DNA from: an uncultured Pelagibacteraceae bacterium | GTDB taxonomy: Bacteria > Pseudomonadota > Alphaproteobacteria > Pelagibacterales > Pelagibacteraceae | Length of the DNA stretch: 55,990 nucleotides | Assembly: GCA_902560015.1 (NCBI GenBank) | Contig: CACEKA010000006.1 | Location: forward strand, 1 to 55,990 | Direction of reading: 5' to 3' | Part shown: one piece after another, positions 9,354 to 17,803 of the stretch | Numbering within the stretch: position 1 is the first letter of the stretch | How the letters are laid out: the number at the start of each line of letters is the position of its first letter | Position numbers and translations under genes: made by a program | Notes under the pieces: model-generated | Told to the model about the DNA's origin: nothing | Databases searched by the model: none | Seen by the model: only the letters and a program-made list of their open reading frames with translations

Positions 9354-10453
9354 TGAGAGATTGAGCAAATAACTTCACATGCTATTGCTTTTTCCTTTCC
9401 AATTAAACCTAACTTTTCAACTGTTTTGCCTTTTAAGTTTATTAATTCTTTATCTAAATTAAGTAAACTGGATAAAGATTTGATTATTTTATCTCTATGT
9501 TTCGAAACTTTAGGTTGTTCGCAAATTAGATTTATATCTAAATTATTAATATAAAAATTATTTCTATTTAAAATTTCAAGAATAGGAGTTAGCATCTTCG
9601 GGGATCGAATATTCTTGAATTTATTTTTGTTATCAGGAAAAAAAGTTCCAATATCTTTTTTTCTCATAGCTCCTAATAATCCATCAATAACAGCATGCAA
9701 TATAACATCGCCATCTGAATGACCCTTTAAACCAGAATGAAAAGGTATTTGAACACCACCTAAGTAAAGTTTTTTATCTTTTATTAATCTATGAATATCA
9801 AATCCAATTCCAAAATAATTTTTTGTTTGTTTAATATCTTCTTTGAAAGTAATTTTACTATTGTCATTTTCACCGTTAATAAATTTGATATTTAAATTAT
9901 TTTCAATAAATAAAGTTGCCTCGTCTTGAATCTTATTTTTTTGTTTAAGTGATAAATTGTAAAGTTCTTTAAATTTAAATGCTTGTGGTGTTTGTGTTAA
10001 AAACGAGTTTTCTCTATTTAAATTAAATAACTGATTTTTTATTTTATATTTAATTGAGTCTTTAGGTTTTATTACTGGAATAGTGGCTTTATTATTTCTT
10101 AAAGAATTAACTAGTTTCTTTAAAAGTTTGATTGAAAAATTTGGTCTAGCCGCATCATGAATTAAAACATTATTTGGTTTAAATTTTTTAATATATTTTA
10201 AACCTATCAAAGATGAGTCAGATCTTTCTTTGCCACCCTTAATAATTTTAATATTTTTTGGAAATTTATTTTTGATTTGTTTTTTATCATTTATAACTAA
10301 AATAATTTTTTTAAAGAGTTTTGATGAAATAGCTTTATCTATTGAATGTTCAAAAAGAGCTTTATTTTTGTACTTAATAAATTGCTTTGGTTTATTCGAA
10401 TTAAATCTTTTGCTTTGTCCTGAGGCTAGTATTATAAAATAATTATTCATCAA
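9350..10453 (-). CDS. ispDF: Bifunctional IspD-IspF of the MEP isoprenoid pathway
   Basis: A 367-residue fusion of two non-consecutive MEP-pathway enzymes, a common alphaproteobacterial arrangement. The N-terminal half (about 1-210) is the 2-C-methylerythritol 4-phosphate cytidylyltransferase, with the nucleotide-binding ILASGQSKRF and KPKQF and the later LIHDAARPN. The C-terminal half (about 213-367) is the 2,4-cyclodiphosphate synthase with metal ligands Asp219 and His221 (FGIGFDIHRL) and His253 (SDGDVILHA). The intermediate kinase IspE is not in this window. It is divergent from ntrY with only 22 bases between the starts. Confidence 0.96.
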   Translation of the reverse strand: MMNNYFIILASGQSKRFNSNKPKQFIKYKNKALFEHSIDKAISSKLFKKIILVINDKKQIKNKFPKNIKIIKGGKERSDSSLIGLKYIKKFKPNNVLIHDAARPNFSIKLLKKLVNSLRNNKATIPVIKPKDSIKYKIKNQLFNLNRENSFLTQTPQAFKFKELYNLSLKQKNKIQDEATLFIENNLNIKFINGENDNSKITFKEDIKQTKNYFGIGFDIHRLIKDKKLYLGGVQIPFHSGLKGHSDGDVILHAVIDGLLGAMRKKDIGTFFPDNKNKFKNIRSPKMLTPILEILNRNNFYINNLDINLICEQPKVSKHRDKIIKSLSSLLNLDKELINLKGKTVEKLGLIGKEKAIACEVICSISQ

Positions 10454-10475
10454 ATATTGTGATTACTATTTAAAA

Positions 10476-12257
10476 ATGTCTGAATTCATCAAAAAAAACA
10501 TATATATAATATTCTTATTTATTATCACATTATCAATAGGATTTTTAACTTTTTTAACTTTCATTGATAAAGGTTACATCAAATTATCTGATGGTAATTT
10601 ACAGTTTTTACTAGTCCTTAATATTATCTTATTATTTTTACTTTTTATATTCATCTTTTTGGAAATTAGAAAAGCAATTAGAAATGATATTGATAAGGAT
10701 GGTTTAGCTTCCAATAAAAAATATATAACTTATTTTTCATTATTTACACTGATACCATCTCTATTAATTTCAATATTTTCCTTATTTTTATTTTCATTTG
10801 CACTTGAAAAATATTTTGACAAAAAAGTTACGACAGTTGTAAATAATTCCTACGAATTAGCCAAAAATTATGTGGAAGAAGTAAGAAGTAAAATTGAGTC
10901 TGATATAGTGTTAATTGCTTTTGATATTAACAAAAGTAAAAATTTTCTAAATGATATCAATATAGAATATAGACGATTTTTAGAAACTCAAAAATTAATC
11001 CGAGGTGTAGATGAAATTCATATAATTGACATTAAAAAGAAACTTTTATTTACTACTTTAAACGATGACCAACCTTATGCACCACCAGTTGATAAAGCTC
11101 TAAATTTAGTTTTAGAGGATGATCGTCCCTTAAAAATTATTAATGCCTTTGAAAATAAATCTGCATCAATTATGCGATTACAAAATTTTGAAGATAGATT
11201 TTTATATGTTGTAAAATATTTAGACAAAGATATTTCAAAATATTTAACTGAGTCAGAAGAAGCTATTAATTTTTATTATACTGTTGAAGAAAAAAGTACA
11301 GGTATTAAAATTTCATTTGTTATCATTTATATAATTATTGTTTCATTATTGTTATTTATTTCAATTTCTATAGCAATTCGTTTTTCATCAAGATTTTTTA
11401 GATCAATTAATAATCTTATCTTCGCTTCAATATCAATTGGTGAGGGTAATTTTGAGACAAAAGTTCCAGAGGTTAAAACAGATAAAGATCTTGAAGTATT
11501 GAATAAAAATTTCAATCTCATGATTGAGAGATTAAAAAATCAGCAAGAAAAATTAATTATTAATGAAAGACATGAAGCCTGGGGAAGTTTAGCTAGAAAA
11601 TTAGCACATGAAATAAAAAATCCATTAACACCAATTCAATTAACTATAGATAGATTAAAAACTAAATATTCTCATCAAATGAATGAAAGTGATAAAGATA
11701 ATTTTAAAGATAACTTAAAGATTATAAATAATCAGATTAAACAAATTGAGAAATTAGTTAATGAATTTTCAGATTTTGCAAGAATGCCAAAACCAATTTT
11801 CCAACCTAATAATTTGGTGGAATTGATGGATGAGAACATAAAACTTCTTCAAGAATTAGATAAAACTATTGATATTGAATTTATAAAAAATACAGAAGAA
11901 ATAGTCCTCAACAGCGATAAAGAACAATTAGGTCGTGTTTTTTTAAACCTAATTAAGAACTCGATAGAAAGTATTCATCAAAATATTGAAAAAAACATTA
12001 ATTCAAACAAAAAAATTACTATTGAACTTGATAACCAGGATGACCATATAAATTTAACTATTACTGATACAGGTATAGGATTTGGAGAATTAAAATCTAA
12101 GATAAAAGATATTTTAAATCCTTACTTTACAACAAAAAAAGATGGAACAGGTTTAGGTTTGTCTATAGTAAATAAAATAGTTAATGACCATAATGGTAAT
12201 ATAGAATTTATGTCACTTGATAATGGAGCAAAAATAAGAATTATATTTTCTAAATAA
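10476..12257 (+). CDS. ntrY: NtrY-like membrane sensor histidine kinase
   Basis: A 593-residue sensor kinase. Membrane segments lie near 10-30, 43-64, 85-110 and 276-300, with a periplasmic region of about 165 residues (111-275). A HAMP linker follows (about 302-355). The HisKA domain has LAHEIKNPLTP with phospho-acceptor His378, and the ATPase domain has the N-box NLIKNSIES and the G-box GTGLGLS. NtrY family proteins are usually over 700 residues with a PAS domain between HAMP and HisKA. Here HAMP runs straight into HisKA, so the PAS domain is missing. Its stop overlaps the ntrX start (TAATG), and NtrX is its expected partner. Confidence 0.9.
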   Translation: MSEFIKKNIYIIFLFIITLSIGFLTFLTFIDKGYIKLSDGNLQFLLVLNIILLFLLFIFIFLEIRKAIRNDIDKDGLASNKKYITYFSLFTLIPSLLISIFSLFLFSFALEKYFDKKVTTVVNNSYELAKNYVEEVRSKIESDIVLIAFDINKSKNFLNDINIEYRRFLETQKLIRGVDEIHIIDIKKKLLFTTLNDDQPYAPPVDKALNLVLEDDRPLKIINAFENKSASIMRLQNFEDRFLYVVKYLDKDISKYLTESEEAINFYYTVEEKSTGIKISFVIIYIIIVSLLLFISISIAIRFSSRFFRSINNLIFASISIGEGNFETKVPEVKTDKDLEVLNKNFNLMIERLKNQQEKLIINERHEAWGSLARKLAHEIKNPLTPIQLTIDRLKTKYSHQMNESDKDNFKDNLKIINNQIKQIEKLVNEFSDFARMPKPIFQPNNLVELMDENIKLLQELDKTIDIEFIKNTEEIVLNSDKEQLGRVFLNLIKNSIESIHQNIEKNINSNKKITIELDNQDDHINLTITDTGIGFGELKSKIKDILNPYFTTKKDGTGLGLSIVNKIVNDHNGNIEFMSLDNGAKIRIIFSK

Positions 12258-13612
12258 TGAATGCTGAGATTTTAATTGTTGATGATAATGCTGACATAAG
12301 AAATATTATTAATGAATTGATAATAGATGCTGGTTATAAAACTAGAATTGCCGCAAATTACAATCAAGCCCTGGCTGAAATAGATAAAAAATTACCCGAT
12401 GTAGCAATCTTAGACGTAAAATTAGATAAAGGTGATAATGATGGTATTGAATTATTATCTCATATTAAGTCTAAAAATAAAGACGTTCCAGTAATCATTA
12501 TTTCAGGTCATGCGAATATTGAAATGGCTGTAAAATCTCTACAACATGGTGCATTCGAGTTTATTGAAAAACCATTTGATCAAGAAAGATTATTAAACTT
12601 TGTAAGTAGGGCAGTTGAAAATTATGATTTAAAAAAACAAAACAAGGAGTATGAAAGTAAGTTATTTTCTTCTTATGATCTAATTGGAAATAGTAAAAAC
12701 ATAACCAATATAATTGATCAAGTTAAAAAAATTTCTTTAACAGAAAGTAGAGTTTTTATAAGTGGGCCATCAGGATCAGGCAAAGAGTTGGTTGCAAGAA
12801 AAATTCATAAAAATTCTTCTAGAAATAAAAATCCTTTTATTGTTTTAAATGGTGCTTTACTTGATTCAAATAAGTATGAACTTGAACTATTTGGTGAAGA
12901 AAAAGAAAATGGATCAATTTCATATGGCGCTCTTGAAAAAGCAAATCGTGGTACTTTACTTATTGATCAAGTTTCTGAAATTCCGTTAGACATTCAATCA
13001 AAAATATTAAGAGTTTTAACTGATCAAAAATTTAAACGTGTTAATGGTAATAATGATGTTTCAGTTGATGTCAGACTTATTTGTTCATCCAGTAAAGATT
13101 TAAAAAAAGAAATTCAGATTGGTAATTTTAGAGAAGATCTATTCCATAGAATTAATGTTTTTGAAATTAATATTGAGCCATTAAACCAAAGAATTTCTGA
13201 TATACCTCTTTTAATAAAATATTTTTCAAAAAAAATATCTCAAAATTATAATATTAAAGAGTTAGAGATTGATGAAAACAATAGTTATATTTTAAATCAT
13301 AATTGGAAAGGCAATGTAAGAGAATTAAGAAATTTAATTGAAAGAGTAGCTATTTTACAACCTGAGACAAAAGATAAAGTTTCAAATATTATAAAAGAGT
13401 CATTGAAAAATGAAAATTATGATGATCAAATTGCAGAAAACAGCCTATCTGTGCCATTAAAAGAAGCTAGAGAAAAGTTTGAAAAGGAGTATTTAACTAT
13501 TCAATTAAAAAAATTTAATGGCAATATTTCAAAAACAGCTAATTTTGTAGGCATGGAAAGAAGCGCATTACATAGAAAATTAAAAGGCTTAGGAATTAAA
13601 GAATTTAATTAA
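12257..13612 (+). CDS. ntrX: NtrX-like response regulator with altered AAA+ domain
   Basis: A 451-residue protein with a receiver (about 1-120, phospho-acceptor Asp53, Lys105), an AAA+ domain (about 140-370) and a C-terminal Fis-type helix-turn-helix (about 405-448, NISKTANFVGMERSALHRKL). Walker A is GPSGSGKE (170-177). The Walker B position reads LLIDQVSE: the acidic residue usually needed for ATP hydrolysis is Gln238. The GAFTGA loop that touches sigma-54 is absent (ELFGEEKENGSISYGALE, 209-226). It likely acts as a phosphorylation-controlled DNA-binding regulator without sigma-54 remodelling. It is coupled to ntrY and lies two bases before trkA. Confidence 0.92.
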   Translation: MNAEILIVDDNADIRNIINELIIDAGYKTRIAANYNQALAEIDKKLPDVAILDVKLDKGDNDGIELLSHIKSKNKDVPVIIISGHANIEMAVKSLQHGAFEFIEKPFDQERLLNFVSRAVENYDLKKQNKEYESKLFSSYDLIGNSKNITNIIDQVKKISLTESRVFISGPSGSGKELVARKIHKNSSRNKNPFIVLNGALLDSNKYELELFGEEKENGSISYGALEKANRGTLLIDQVSEIPLDIQSKILRVLTDQKFKRVNGNNDVSVDVRLICSSSKDLKKEIQIGNFREDLFHRINVFEINIEPLNQRISDIPLLIKYFSKKISQNYNIKELEIDENNSYILNHNWKGNVRELRNLIERVAILQPETKDKVSNIIKESLKNENYDDQIAENSLSVPLKEAREKFEKEYLTIQLKKFNGNISKTANFVGMERSALHRKLKGLGIKEFN

Positions 13613-13613
13613 A

Positions 13614-15005
13614 ATGAATATAATTATCTGTGGCGCTGGAAGAGTAGGTTTTACTATTGCTAAACTCTTAAGTGAACAAGGTCACTCCATAACTGTGATT
13701 GATCAATCAAGTGAAGATATTCAAAAAATTGATGATGCTCTGGATGTTAAAGCAATAGTTGGAAAGGCAACTTATCCGTCAATTTTAGAAAAAGCAAATG
13801 CATCTGAAACTGACATGATTATTGCTGTAACTAGAAATGATGAAATTAATATGGTTATTTGTCAAATAGCTTTTTCAATTTTTAAAATCCCAAAAAAAAT
13901 AGCAAGAATTAGATCTCAGGATTATTTAAATCCAAAATTTACAAAAGTTTATAATAAAGAAAATTTACCAATAGATGTAATTATTTCTCCTGAAATTGAA
14001 ATTGCAAAATCAATCCAAAGAAAATTAGAAGCACCTGGTGCTTTGGATAGTGTTCCATTTGCAGATAATAAAATCAGGTTACTAGAAATATTAATAAATG
14101 ATAATTGTAATTTGATTAATATTAAACTTAACGAGTTAACAAAGAAATATCCAAATCTTGATGCTAATATTATTGGAATTATTAGAGCAGATAAATTTTT
14201 AATACCAAAAAAAAATGATGATGTGAAAAAAAATGATAAAATTTATGTAATAATAAATTCTTCTCAAATGTCAGAAACTTTAGAAGCTTTTGGCCATATC
14301 GAAAAGATTTCTAAAAAAATTCTAATTGTCGGTGGTGGAAATATAGGTTTTAATTTAGCAAAAAATCTTGAAGAAACATTAGATTCAGCAAGAGTTAAAA
14401 TAGTTGAAAAAGATAAAAATCGAGCTGAGTTTTTAGCTAATGAACTTAATAATACAATTGTAATTAATGGAAATGGTCTTGATGAAGAAGTTTTAGTTGA
14501 AGCAAATTTAGAAGAAGCAGAAACTGTTTTAGCACTTACAAATGATGATGAAGATAATTTAATGGTTAGCGTTCTCGTTGAAAAATTTGCGAAAGATGAA
14601 AAAAATATTGATGATAAAAGAACAATGGCTTTAATTAATAAGCCTAATTATTCTTTATTACAAAACTCATTAAAAATTGATGATTTAATTGATCCAAGAA
14701 TGAATACAGTTTCAAGTATTTTGAAACATATTCATAAGGGAACTATAGAAACAGCTTACACTATTCTTAATGGTGAGTACGAAGTTATAGAAGCTGAAAT
14801 AATAGAAACATCTGAATTAATTAATAAAGAATTAAAAAATTCAAATTTACCAGAAGAAATCAGAATTGGTGCAATTCTTCGTGAAGATAAAGTAATTATA
14901 CCAAGATCAAATTTTGTTTTTCAAAAAGAGGATAGAGTGGTGTTTTTAGCTAAAAAAGACTCAATATCAGTAGTAGAAAATATATTTAGAATTAGTTCTA
15001 TTTAA
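13614..15005 (+). CDS. trkA: TrkA, NAD-binding regulator of potassium uptake
   Basis: A 463-residue cytosolic protein made of two RCK units. Each starts with a Rossmann fold: IIICGAGRVGFTIAKLL at the N-terminus and ILIVGGGNIGFNLAKNL near residue 236. Each is followed by a TrkA-C ligand domain. TrkA binds NAD(H) and nucleotides and gates the TrkH potassium channel encoded immediately downstream. In other alphaproteobacteria trkA also follows ntrYX, usually before hfq; here trkH takes that position. Starts and stops are separated by one base from ntrX and four from trkH, so this is one operon. Confidence 0.95.
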   Translation: MNIIICGAGRVGFTIAKLLSEQGHSITVIDQSSEDIQKIDDALDVKAIVGKATYPSILEKANASETDMIIAVTRNDEINMVICQIAFSIFKIPKKIARIRSQDYLNPKFTKVYNKENLPIDVIISPEIEIAKSIQRKLEAPGALDSVPFADNKIRLLEILINDNCNLINIKLNELTKKYPNLDANIIGIIRADKFLIPKKNDDVKKNDKIYVIINSSQMSETLEAFGHIEKISKKILIVGGGNIGFNLAKNLEETLDSARVKIVEKDKNRAEFLANELNNTIVINGNGLDEEVLVEANLEEAETVLALTNDDEDNLMVSVLVEKFAKDEKNIDDKRTMALINKPNYSLLQNSLKIDDLIDPRMNTVSSILKHIHKGTIETAYTILNGEYEVIEAEIIETSELINKELKNSNLPEEIRIGAILREDKVIIPRSNFVFQKEDRVVFLAKKDSISVVENIFRISSI

Positions 15006-15009
15006 ACAA

Positions 15010-16416
15010 ATGTCTCTATTTAGAGTAAAATATTTAAGTTTTTTTTTTGGATTGGTTTCAATCTTTTCTTTTTTTAATATTATTTATTCATATTATTTTA
15101 ATTTATATCTTAATTTAGATACTTATTATTTTAGTTTAATATCATCATCAATAATTGCTATCATTTTTTATAAAATTAGAGAAAATGATAACAAACCATC
15201 TATTTTTGAAAAGATACTTACAGTTCTTTTAGGTTATATCTTACTACCAATAATTTTATCAATTCCATTTTATTTTAGTATTTATAATCTCACATTTTTA
15301 AACTCACTATTTGAGTCTGTTTCTGGTTTTACCTCCACTGGATTTACAATTTTTGATAATATTAAACATATTGATCAAGGACTAATTCTTTGGAGATCTT
15401 CTATTCAATGGATTGGTGGATTGTATTTTTTATTTTCAATAGTATTTCTTATTGATATTTATGATGAAAGTTTAAAAAAAACCCTTACAAATTTTTTATC
15501 TTTTAATAGTTCAGAAGTTTTAAAACAAACTATTAAGATTTTTTTATTATATTCTGGAATAACTATTATAATTTTTCTAACTTTAAATATTTTTGGTATC
15601 AGATCATTCTATTCTCTAAATTTAGCAATGACAGTAATTTCATCTGGAGGTTTTTTACCAGTTAATAATCTTTCAAATATTTTAATCAACGAAACTCAAA
15701 TTATTGTTTTATCTTTTTCAATGTTGGTTTCTTTTTTTAGTATTTTCTTTTTTTATAATTTAGTTTTTTTAAGAAATAAGGACTTAAATTTTTTTTATGA
15801 AGATATTCATTTATTTTTATATTTTATAATTACTGTATCGATTTTTTTTATTTTTTTTAGTTTTGATAATAATTTTTTATATAATTACTTATCTTTAGTT
15901 AGTAGTATTTCAAATATAGGTTTTTCACTTGAACAAAAACAAACTAATTTAAATTTTATCTATTTAATATTAGTAATTATAGGGGGATCTTTTTTTTCTA
16001 CTAGTTCTGGTTTAAGGTTTTTAAAAATTTATTCATTAACAAAATACTCATTAAACCAAATTCTTTCTTTCAGTAAACCTAAGAATATTTTTATGAATAA
16101 GTTAATGTTTGCAAAAATTAACTTTGATTTTAGAGAAATAAATAAATATTTTTTAACCATACTTATCTTTATTGTTTCTTTGTTTGTTCTTACATCTTGT
16201 TTAAGCTTAAGTGATATCAATTTTGAAAATGCTTTTAAATTGTCAATTTTAACTTTAATGAATACTGTCAATTCTTCTGCTTACGGGGTAAGTGAATTCG
16301 ACTTTCAAAATTTACATTTTTTGACCAAATATTTATTAATTTTTTTCATGGTTATTGGTAGGATTGAACTTTTAACTTTATTACTGATAACTAAAAAATT
16401 TCTTTTTAAATATTAA
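15010..16416 (+). CDS. trkH: TrkH potassium uptake channel
   Basis: A 468-residue, very hydrophobic inner-membrane protein with about ten membrane segments. The four pore-loop repeats of the Trk/Ktr/HKT superfamily are visible: SGFTSTGFTIF near 105, ISSGGFLPV near 213, SISNIGFSL near 297 and NTVNSSAYGV near 417. These form the potassium selectivity filter. TrkA, encoded just before it, supplies the cytosolic gating ring. Codons are extremely AT-rich (many TTT and ATT), as expected for a membrane protein here. The tRNA-Arg gene follows after 34 bases. Confidence 0.94.
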   Translation: MSLFRVKYLSFFFGLVSIFSFFNIIYSYYFNLYLNLDTYYFSLISSSIIAIIFYKIRENDNKPSIFEKILTVLLGYILLPIILSIPFYFSIYNLTFLNSLFESVSGFTSTGFTIFDNIKHIDQGLILWRSSIQWIGGLYFLFSIVFLIDIYDESLKKTLTNFLSFNSSEVLKQTIKIFLLYSGITIIIFLTLNIFGIRSFYSLNLAMTVISSGGFLPVNNLSNILINETQIIVLSFSMLVSFFSIFFFYNLVFLRNKDLNFFYEDIHLFLYFIITVSIFFIFFSFDNNFLYNYLSLVSSISNIGFSLEQKQTNLNFIYLILVIIGGSFFSTSSGLRFLKIYSLTKYSLNQILSFSKPKNIFMNKLMFAKINFDFREINKYFLTILIFIVSLFVLTSCLSLSDINFENAFKLSILTLMNTVNSSAYGVSEFDFQNLHFLTKYLLIFFMVIGRIELLTLLLITKKFLFKY

Positions 16417-16450
16417 TTAAGTATTATATATGTAATATTACTATTTAATT

Positions 16451-16527
16451 GCGCCCTTAGCTCAGCTGGATAGAGCATCGGTTTTCTAAACCGAGGGTCG
16501 CACGTTCGAGTCGTGCAGGGCGCGCCA
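16451..16527 (+). tRNA. tRNA-Arg (anticodon TCT)
   Basis: A complete cloverleaf: acceptor GCGCCCT pairs with AGGGCGC, D stem GCTC/GAGC, anticodon stem TCGGT/ACCGA around loop TTTCTAA (anticodon TCT), and T stem GCACG/CGTGC around TTCGAGT. The discriminator is G, and the CCA end is encoded. It reads AGA and AGG codons; AGA is the dominant arginine codon in this AT-rich DNA. Confidence 0.97.
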
Positions 16528-16581
16528 CTAACAACATATATTTACTTTACTTTTACTCATACTACATATAGATAAATCAAT

Positions 16582-16617
16582 TCTAAACTGATCAATTTTT
16601 CTTTGATCGATTTTAGA
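16582..16617 (+). promoter_or_regulatory. Hairpin in the leader upstream of aapJ
   Basis: Two stacked six-base stems (TCTAAA with TTTAGA, and GATCAA with TTGATC) are separated by a small internal loop and closed by a 7-base loop. It lies about 80 bases before the aapJ start, between the tRNA-Arg gene and two palindromes. If transcribed it would be an RNA hairpin in the leader; as DNA it is a possible operator. There is no match I can name to a known riboswitch. Confidence 0.4.
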
Positions 16618-16636
16618 TAATGATAGAAGATTAGCC

Positions 16637-16672
16637 TAATTCAAAATTAATTTTGAATTATTTGTTAACAAA
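16637..16672. promoter_or_regulatory. Two adjacent perfect palindromes before aapJ
   Basis: A perfect 24-base palindrome (16637-16660, arms TAATTCAAAATT and AATTTTGAATTA) abuts a perfect 12-base palindrome TTTGTTAACAAA (16661-16672). They end 25 bases before the aapJ ATG, just upstream of its ribosome binding site. Their perfect symmetry and adjacency suggest binding sites for a dimeric regulator of amino-acid uptake. An AT-only RNA hairpin is possible too, but would be weak. Confidence 0.5.
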
Positions 16673-16697
16673 TAAATACAAACAAAAAGGAAGAATA

Positions 16698-17738
16698 ATG
16701 TTTAAATACTTAAAACAATTAACTTCTTTAGTTGCTATGGTTGCTGTGTTGTTTACTTTTACAACAGAGACAATGGCTGCTAAAAAATCTAAGACACTTA
16801 AAAACACTCAGAAGAAGGGTTTTGTAAGATGTGGAGTATCTCAAGGTCTACCAGGATTTTCTAATGCTGACGCTGCAGGAAATTGGACTGGTGTTGACGT
16901 TGATGTATGTAGAGCGGTAGCTGCTGCAGTACTAGGTGATGCAAACAAAGTTAAGTTTACACCATTAAGTGCTAAAGAAAGATTTACAGCTTTAACTTCT
17001 GGTGAGATTGATATCTTATCAAGAAACACAACTTGGACTCTTTCTAGAGATGCTGACATTGGACTAACTTTCGTTGGAGTAAACTTCTACGATGGTCAAG
17101 GTTTCATGGTTAGAAAAGACTCTGGAATTACTTCAACAAGCCAATTCAAAGATGGAATCTCAGCTTGTACTAACATTGGTACAACAACTGAGTTAAACAT
17201 GAGAGACTTCTTTAATTCTAAAGGAATTTCTTACACTCCAGTTGCTTTTGAAAAAGCTGACGAAGTTGTAGCTGCTTACGATGCTGGTAGATGTGATACT
17301 TACACTACTGATAAATCTGGTCTTGCTGCACAGAGAACTAAAATGACTAACCCAGATGATCACATGGTGTTACCAGAAACTATCTCAAAAGAGCCATTAG
17401 GCCCTGTTGTTAGACAAGGTGACTCAGTATGGGAAGACATCGTAAGATGGTCTTTAAATACTATGATCGAAGCTGAGGAGTACGGTGTTACTTCTGCTAA
17501 TGCTGACTCAATGAAAACTTCAGATAACCCACAAATCAAAAGATTAGTTGGTGCTGAAGGTGAAATGGGTGCTGCATTTGGTTTAGATAACGAGTGGAAC
17601 TTAAGAATTATCAAACAAGTTGGAAACTATGGTGAAAGTTATAAGAGAAATATAGCTGACACTGGTATTTTACCAGACAGAGGTCCAAATGAATTATGGA
17701 CTAAAGGTGGTATTTTATACGTTCCACCATCAAGATAA
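16698..17738 (+). CDS. aapJ: General L-amino-acid ABC transporter, periplasmic binding protein
   Basis: A 346-residue periplasmic binding protein of the AapJ/BztA type, feeding amino acids to the AapQ-AapM-AapP importer encoded next. I chose ATG 16698 because an AAGGAAG ribosome binding site precedes it and it gives a clean signal peptide (hydrophobic 9-22, cleavage after ETMA). An in-frame start at 16653 would lie within the palindrome region. Family motifs include VRCGVSQGLPGFS, TGVDVDVCRAVAAAVLGD and SRNTTWTLSRD. Codons are less AT-biased than in neighbouring genes, consistent with very high expression, as expected for a SAR11 binding protein. A strong terminator follows. Confidence 0.96.
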   Translation: MFKYLKQLTSLVAMVAVLFTFTTETMAAKKSKTLKNTQKKGFVRCGVSQGLPGFSNADAAGNWTGVDVDVCRAVAAAVLGDANKVKFTPLSAKERFTALTSGEIDILSRNTTWTLSRDADIGLTFVGVNFYDGQGFMVRKDSGITSTSQFKDGISACTNIGTTTELNMRDFFNSKGISYTPVAFEKADEVVAAYDAGRCDTYTTDKSGLAAQRTKMTNPDDHMVLPETISKEPLGPVVRQGDSVWEDIVRWSLNTMIEAEEYGVTSANADSMKTSDNPQIKRLVGAEGEMGAAFGLDNEWNLRIIKQVGNYGESYKRNIADTGILPDRGPNELWTKGGILYVPPSR

Positions 17739-17757
17739 TTTAAAGTTATAAATTAAT

Positions 17758-17788
17758 AAAAGGGCTAGATTTATCTAGCCCTTTTTTT
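17758..17788 (+). terminator. Rho-independent terminator after aapJ
   Basis: A perfect stem of GGGCTAGA and TCTAGCCC with a small loop, flanked by an A-run and followed by seven T. It sits between aapJ and the permease genes. It would reduce read-through so that the binding protein is made in excess over the membrane components. Confidence 0.9.
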
Positions 17789-17803
17789 ATAGTATCAAGC
17801 AAA

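Noticed and set aside
9354..9368. Longer start for pgpA at 9368
   Set aside because: It would add five residues deep inside ispDF. The ATG at 9353 gives an ATGA overlap and the family-typical N-terminus.
16653..16697. N-terminal extension of aapJ from 16653
   Set aside because: It would translate through the palindromes, lacks a ribosome binding site and would spoil the signal peptide. ATG 16698 has AAGGAAG upstream.
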